In this document: positions 29,896 to 33,974 of the stretch, in pieces
Layout: each line of letters starts with the position of its first letter
Position numbering within the stretch: position 1 is the stretch's first letter
Source of the DNA: Prevotella sp.
Lineage (GTDB): Bacteria > Bacteroidota > Bacteroidia > Bacteroidales > Bacteroidaceae
Reading direction: 5' to 3'
Assembly (NCBI GenBank): GCA_024695705.1
Contig: JAILHP010000053.1
Location: forward strand, 1-33,974
Length of the DNA stretch: 33,974 nucleotides
The notes under the pieces: model-generated
Database searches by the model: none
What the model saw: only the letters and a program-made list of their open reading frames with translations
Told to the model about the DNA's origin: nothing
Translations under genes and position numbers: made by a program

Positions 29896-29998
29896 GAAAT
29901 GACAAACAATAAACTCATGTGGAGAATAGCAATCAATAATAAATATGTAAGCAAATGGTGGATGATAACATTATCATTTATCATTTGTTATTTATCAT
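29890..29998. repeat. Heptamer arrays flanking the bamA start, inverted
   Basis: The junction array AAATGAG/AAATGAC (29890-29906) is nearly complementary to the array TTATCAT x2, TTGTTAT, TTATCAT (29971-29998 and the next two bases) in the bamA signal sequence: 15 Watson-Crick pairs, one G-U and one mismatch over 17 positions. Confidence 0.75.
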
Positions 29999-32634
29999 TT
30001 AGCGAAAGCGCCAACGCCCAGGACGTCATAGTGAAGCCCGACATCTCCTATGCCGGCACACCAAGACAGTGCGAAATCGGAGGCATTGCCGTTGATGGGA
30101 TTGAGGGCTATGACGACTTTGTGCTGACTAGCCTTTCCGGCCTGAGCGTCGGACAGCGCATCTCCGTTCCTGGAGTTGAAATCACGGAGGCCGTCAGCCG
30201 TTACTGGAAACATGGATTGTTCTCGAAAGTAAGTATCTCCGCCGACTCACTGGTGGGCAACAAGATCTACCTTCACTTCTCGCTGGGCGTACGTCCGCGT
30301 GTGAGTACCATTAACTATATCGGTGTGAAGAAGTCGGAGCGTGAGGACCTGGAGCAGAAGTTAGGCATGATGAAGGGAATGCCCCTTCACCCCAACGTGA
30401 CTGACCGTGCAAAGATTCTCGCCAAGCGCTATTTCGACGACAAGGGCTACAAGAATGCCGTCATAGAGATTCAGCAGCGCGACGACGTGACCAACAAGAA
30501 CATGGTGATTCTTGACGTGAACATTGACAAAAAGGAGAAGATAAAGGTTCGCAACATTGTGATTGACGGCAACCACTGGCTCTCTGACAAGCGCATCAAG
30601 GGTACACTGTTTACCAAGGGTGTGTTCAAGAAAACACACGAGGCTGGCAAGCTCTCCACGTTCCTGAAGTCAAAGAAGTTTACTGACGAACGCTATTCAA
30701 CAGATAAGAAGAACCTCATCGAGAAATACAACGAGCTGGGTTTCCGCGATGCCATCATCCTGGAAGACTCCGTGTGGAATGCTGACGAGAATCATGTCAA
30801 CGTCTTTGTCAAGGTGGACGAAGGCCAGCGCTATTATCTCCGCAACATTACCTGGGTGGGTAATACGGTCTATCCCACCGACTACCTCAACCAGATGCTC
30901 GGCATGAAGAAGGGTGACATCTACAACCAGACGCTCTTGAACAAGCGACTCAGAGAAGACGAGGATGCAGTGGGCAACCTGTACTGGAACACGGGTTACC
31001 TGTTCTACGACCTGGAACCCACTGAGGTCAACATTGTGGGAGACTCCATCGACCTGGAGATGCGTATCCGCGAGGGCATGCAGGCTCACATCAGCAATGT
31101 ACGCATCTTCGGTAACGACCGTCTCTACGAGGAAGTGGTGCGCCGTGAACTGCGTACTAAGCCTGGCGACCTCTTCTCGAAGGATGCCCTGCAGCGTTCT
31201 GCACGTGAGATAGCCTCCATGGGATTCTTTGATCCTGAGAAGGTGAGTCCCGATGTCAAGCCCAACTACGATGACGGCACCGTGGATATCAACTGGAACC
31301 TGGAGCAGAAGTCCAACGACCAGCTGGAGTTCTCACTCGGCTGGGGACAAACGGGTGTCATTGGCCGTGTGGGTATCAAGTTCAACAACTTCTCGCTGCG
31401 TAACCTCTTCGGCAAGAACAAGATGCACCGAGGTATACTGCCTGCTGGCGACGGTGAGCAGCTCTCCCTGTCAGCTCAGACCAATGGTAAGTACTACCAG
31501 TCGTACAGTGCCGGATACTCCACTAACTGGTTTGGTGGCAAACGCCCCAACTCGCTTAACGTCAGTGCCTTCTTCTCCAAACAGACGGACGTGAACAGCT
31601 CCTACTACAACTCGGCATGGATGAACAACCTCTCCAGCTACTATGGCGGTGTGGGCTACTACGGTAACAACCTCGTCAACTATGATGCCTATCTGGATGA
31701 CGACAAGTATATCCAGCTGTTTGGTGCCGCTGTTGGATGGGGTAAGCGACTGCGCTGGCCTGACGACTACTTCCAGCTGACCGCACAATTGGCGTTCCAG
31801 CGCTACATGCTGAGAGACTGGCGTTACTTCGTCATCAACAACGGTAACTGTAACAACCTCAACTTAGGCCTGACGCTGTCACGCGTGTCCACCGACAACC
31901 AGCTGTTCCCACGTAACGGTTCCGAGTTCATTGCCTCGCTGACCATCACGCCGCCCTGGTCGTCGTTCGACAAAAAAGACTATAAGAACCTGGCCAACAA
32001 TACCCTCTCTGCTACCTACGAACAGGAGCAGCAAGAGAAGTACAGGTGGATTGAATACCACAAGTGGAAGTTCAAGGGACGTACCTTCACCCCGTTGACC
32101 ACAGGACAGAAGTGTCTGGTACTCATGGCACGTGTGGAATTCGGACTCTTAGGCTCGTTCAACGAGTATAAGAAGTCGCCCTTCGAGACCTTCTACATGG
32201 GTGGTGACGGTATGAGCGGTTATTCCACCAGCTATGCTGAGGAAACCATCGGACTGCGTGGTTATGAGAATGGATCTATCTCACAGTCGGCAGCTTACAT
32301 GGCTATGAGAAAGGGCGAGACACCCTCGTCGTATAATGCCTATGCCTACGACCGCTTCACACTGGAACTGCGCTACCCGTTCATGCTGGGCAACACCACC
32401 ATCTACGGTCTGGGATTCGTGGAAGGCGGTAACGCTTGGACTGACGCCAAGAAGTTCAACCCCTTCGACATGAAGCGTTCGGCTGGCGTCGGTATCCGTA
32501 TCTTCCTGCCGATGGTCGGTCTGATGGGTATTGACTGGGCTTACGGTTTCGATAAGGTATGCACCAGCTATCAGGACGGCTCGATGAAGCGTGGCGGCAG
32601 CCAGTTCCACTTCATCCTCGGACAGGAGTTTTGA
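29899..32634 (+). CDS. bamA: Outer membrane protein assembly factor BamA
   Basis: BamA is the Omp85-family core of the beta-barrel assembly machine. The 911-residue protein has a signal sequence with core MITLSFIICYLSFSESANA, several POTRA domains in about residues 70-490 (for example GVRPRVSTINYIGVK, KVDEGQRYYLRNITWVGNTV) and a C-terminal barrel with the loop-6-type region GLRGYENGSI, ending FHFILGQEF with a terminal Phe. The start is uncertain: 29899, 29917 or 29962 are all possible; I list the first. It is followed by ompH genes, whose products are its periplasmic chaperones. Confidence 0.94.
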   Translation: MTNNKLMWRIAINNKYVSKWWMITLSFIICYLSFSESANAQDVIVKPDISYAGTPRQCEIGGIAVDGIEGYDDFVLTSLSGLSVGQRISVPGVEITEAVSRYWKHGLFSKVSISADSLVGNKIYLHFSLGVRPRVSTINYIGVKKSEREDLEQKLGMMKGMPLHPNVTDRAKILAKRYFDDKGYKNAVIEIQQRDDVTNKNMVILDVNIDKKEKIKVRNIVIDGNHWLSDKRIKGTLFTKGVFKKTHEAGKLSTFLKSKKFTDERYSTDKKNLIEKYNELGFRDAIILEDSVWNADENHVNVFVKVDEGQRYYLRNITWVGNTVYPTDYLNQMLGMKKGDIYNQTLLNKRLREDEDAVGNLYWNTGYLFYDLEPTEVNIVGDSIDLEMRIREGMQAHISNVRIFGNDRLYEEVVRRELRTKPGDLFSKDALQRSAREIASMGFFDPEKVSPDVKPNYDDGTVDINWNLEQKSNDQLEFSLGWGQTGVIGRVGIKFNNFSLRNLFGKNKMHRGILPAGDGEQLSLSAQTNGKYYQSYSAGYSTNWFGGKRPNSLNVSAFFSKQTDVNSSYYNSAWMNNLSSYYGGVGYYGNNLVNYDAYLDDDKYIQLFGAAVGWGKRLRWPDDYFQLTAQLAFQRYMLRDWRYFVINNGNCNNLNLGLTLSRVSTDNQLFPRNGSEFIASLTITPPWSSFDKKDYKNLANNTLSATYEQEQQEKYRWIEYHKWKFKGRTFTPLTTGQKCLVLMARVEFGLLGSFNEYKKSPFETFYMGGDGMSGYSTSYAEETIGLRGYENGSISQSAAYMAMRKGETPSSYNAYAYDRFTLELRYPFMLGNTTIYGLGFVEGGNAWTDAKKFNPFDMKRSAGVGIRIFLPMVGLMGIDWAYGFDKVCTSYQDGSMKRGGSQFHFILGQEF

Positions 32635-32669
32635 TAAAAGATAAATTTTAAAGATTAAATATTAAAAAT
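32635..32669 (+). repeat. Period-7 array after bamA
   Basis: TAAAAGA, TAAATTT, TAAAGAT, TAAATAT and TAAAAAT run consecutively from the base after the bamA stop. All begin with TAAA, like the dxr-rseP and metK arrays. Confidence 0.75.
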
Positions 32670-32722
32670 TATTTACGACCGGTAACTATTCAACGGGTGA
32701 AACGTCATAAAAGAAAAAAGAG

Positions 32723-33265
32723 ATGAGCAATATGAAAAAGATCTTGAAAGAAAATATGGTGAAGTGGGTTATACCCTTTTGCCTTTTTGCATTTTTGCCT
32801 TTAAGCGCCAGCGCACAGAAGTTTGCGCTACTTGACATGGACTATATCCTGAAGAGCATTCCTGCCTACGAGCGTGCCAATGAGCAGCTCAACCAGATGT
32901 CGAAGAAATGGCAGGCTGAGGTGGAAGCACTTCAGACAGAAGCCCAGACGCTCTACAAGAACTATCAGGACAACGTGGTGTTCCTCTCCAACGAGCAAAA
33001 GAAAGCCCGGCAGGAAGAAATTGTGGCCAAGGAGAAGCAGGCCGCCGAACTGAAAAAGACCTACTTCGGACCTGAAGGTGAACTGTTCAAAAAGCGCTCT
33101 GCCCTCATGGCTCCCATCCAGGAGGAGATCTACAACACAGTAGCCGATATTGCCGACCAGCACGGTTACCAGCTGGTTCTTGACCGTGCCAGCGACAGCG
33201 GCATCATCTTCGGCTCCCCAAAAATTGACATATCTGACGAAGTCCTTCAGAAGTTAGGATATTAA
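32723..33265 (+). CDS. OmpH/Skp family periplasmic chaperone, copy 1
   Basis: The 180-residue protein has a signal peptide (core VIPFCLFAFLPLSASAQ) and then QKFALLDMDYILKSIPAY, the OmpH/Skp start, followed by long charged coiled-coil helices (about residues 60-130) and a C-terminal LVLDRASDSGIIFGSPKIDIS (quoted in part: ASDSGIIFGSPKIDIS). Skp holds unfolded outer-membrane proteins for BamA. The signal core is encoded by a period-8 array. An alternative start at 32732 is equally plausible. Confidence 0.93.
   Translation: MSNMKKILKENMVKWVIPFCLFAFLPLSASAQKFALLDMDYILKSIPAYERANEQLNQMSKKWQAEVEALQTEAQTLYKNYQDNVVFLSNEQKKARQEEIVAKEKQAAELKKTYFGPEGELFKKRSALMAPIQEEIYNTVADIADQHGYQLVLDRASDSGIIFGSPKIDISDEVLQKLGY
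32775..32806 (+). repeat. Period-8 array in the ompH copy 1 signal peptide
   Basis: CCTTTTGC, CTTTTTGC, ATTTTTGC and CTTTAAGC run in frame and encode the hydrophobic core PFCLFAFLPLS. Confidence 0.8.
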
Positions 33266-33299
33266 TAAATAGTATTAACAATAAAAAGAAAAGAAGAAA

Positions 33300-33797
33300 A
33301 TGAAAAAGTTACTTTTAATGTTGTTGGTATTCGCACCAATGACCATGATGGCTCAGAAGTTCGGTCATGTAAATGCATCGGAAGTCATGCAGGCATTACC
33401 TGAGTTTGCCAAGGCCCGTACAGAAATTGAGACCTTACAGAAGCAGTATGAGGCAGACCTGAAGAGTATGCAGGACGAACTCCAGAAGAAGGCCGAGGCC
33501 TTTGATAAGGAGCAGGCAACGTTGCCTGACAACATCAAGCAGCGCCGTCAGCAGGAACTGGAAGAGATGTATCAGAAGATTCAGCAGAGCTATCAGGACA
33601 ACCAGCAGGCACTAGCTAAGGCACAGCAGGAGAAGCTGAGCGCCATCCAGACGAAGGTGCTCGAGGCTATCAAGCAGGTTGGTGAGGCCGGTGGCTATGT
33701 CTATATCATGGACATCGCAGCAGGCATCCCCTTCATCAGCTCTACCCTGAGCAAGGACGTTACAGCCGAGGTAAAGGCTAAGCTCGGACTGCACTAA
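33300..33797 (+). CDS. OmpH/Skp family periplasmic chaperone, copy 2
   Basis: The 165-residue protein has a cleavable signal (MKKLLLMLLVFAPMTMMAQ), KFGHVNASEVMQALPEFAKA, a Gln/Lys/Glu-rich coiled coil (about residues 40-115) and a C-terminal YIMDIAAGIPFISSTLSKDV. It is clearly a paralogue of copy 1, 34 bp upstream, and is of typical length. Its signal core is not repeat-encoded. The pair probably gives hetero- or homotrimeric chaperones feeding BamA. Confidence 0.94.
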   Translation: MKKLLLMLLVFAPMTMMAQKFGHVNASEVMQALPEFAKARTEIETLQKQYEADLKSMQDELQKKAEAFDKEQATLPDNIKQRRQQELEEMYQKIQQSYQDNQQALAKAQQEKLSAIQTKVLEAIKQVGEAGGYVYIMDIAAGIPFISSTLSKDVTAEVKAKLGLH

Positions 33798-33830
33798 TTG
33801 GCGGTCCTTCAGACGTAATTGATATATGTG

Positions 33831-33851
33831 AAATGATAAATGATAAAGAGT
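33831..33851 (+). repeat. Period-7 array abutting the third ompH start
   Basis: AAATGAT, AAATGAT and AAAGAGT run consecutively and end exactly at the ATG at 33852. The first 16 nt are perfectly complementary to 33900-33915 inside the gene. Confidence 0.85.
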
Positions 33852-33974
33852 ATGACCACAAGTATTAAACAATTAAAAAAAATAATGATGGTGATAGGCT
33901 TATCATTTATCATTTTTCATTTATCATGTAGCCACGCAGTGGCGCAGAGTTTCGGCTACCTGAGCTATGACCAG
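33852..33974 (+). CDS. Third OmpH/Skp-like chaperone, N-terminal fragment
   Basis: The frame is open to the window edge for 41 codons. It encodes a signal peptide (core VIGLSFIIFHLSCSHAVAQ) followed by SFGYLSYDQ, which matches the start of mature OmpH copies 1 and 2 (KFALLDMDY, KFGHVNASE). It is too short for the ORF track. The Cys in LSCSH could alternatively mark a lipoprotein, but the AVAQ-S cleavage site fits the paralogues better. Confidence 0.75.
   Translation, partial: MTTSIKQLKKIMMVIGLSFIIFHLSCSHAVAQSFGYLSYDQ
33900..33927 (+). repeat. TTATCAT heptamers in the third ompH signal peptide
   Basis: TTATCAT, TTATCAT, TTTTCAT and TTATCAT run in frame and encode LSFIIFHLSC. The same heptamer encodes the signal core of BamA (LSFIICYLSF). 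Confidence 0.9.

Noticed and set aside
1-33974. CRISPR array or mobile element
   Set aside because: The repeats are contiguous units of 7-9 bp without spacers. No transposase, integrase (other than XerD), phage or conjugation gene was found.

Overview
The window looks like a chromosomal core segment from a Prevotella-like member of the Bacteroidales. Genes start behind Bacteroidota-type promoters (TTTG, about 19-20 nt, then TAnnTTTGC). The families are typical of the order: DUF4290, DUF4271, DUF6089, DUF6242, and the hemD-rnpA-yidD-tyrS and uppS-bamA-ompH orders. No IS element, prophage, integron or CRISPR array is visible. The assignment comes from sequence reading only.

Layout: (1) 1-958, minus strand: start of gmk at the edge, then yicC. 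(2) 1.1-7.0 kb, plus strand: tsaB, DUF4290, murA, rimM, dxr, rseP, covering tRNA modification, peptidoglycan and isoprenoid precursors, and intramembrane proteolysis. (3) 7.1-12.5 kb: an outer-membrane beta-barrel receptor-like gene, a LytS-type sensor kinase, a LytTR regulator and xerD. (4) 12.6-13.3 kb: a DUF2975 membrane protein with a YozG-like XRE regulator. (5) 13.4-16.2 kb: a large M16 peptidase. (6) 16.4-21.4 kb: metK, DUF4271, hemD, rnpA, yidD, tyrS. (7) 21.5-25.5 kb: tRNA-Gln, kduI-kduD (uronate catabolism) and adenine deaminase. (8) 25.6-27.0 kb: a secreted alpha/beta hydrolase, then two very small hydrophobic ORFs missing from the ORF track, with their own promoter and terminator. 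(9) 27.1 kb to the end: DUF6242 lipoprotein, DUF6089, uppS, bamA, two ompH/Skp genes and the start of a third.

The most unusual property is a family of short arrays with a 7-bp (sometimes 8-bp) period, present at about twenty places. The words differ from site to site (AAGCTCA, TTATCAT, ATTCTTC, TTTAATC, TAAGTGA, GGAGTTA, CACTCAC). The arrays bridge stop/start junctions inside operons, sit just upstream of promoter -7 boxes, or lie in frame inside conserved genes (murA, rnpA, the sensor kinase). They also encode the hydrophobic core of several signal peptides (DUF6089, BamA, two OmpH). In three places arrays in opposite orientation can pair into stems of 16-17 bp.

Other notable points are an 11-nt direct repeat with 22-bp spacing in front of the receptor promoter, which is LytTR-like geometry beside a LytTR gene; paired operator-like dyads around the DUF2975 promoter; MurA with Asp at the usual catalytic Cys position; a REP-like palindrome inside the LytTR linker; and two related palindromic elements in the leaders of tRNA-Gln and kduI.
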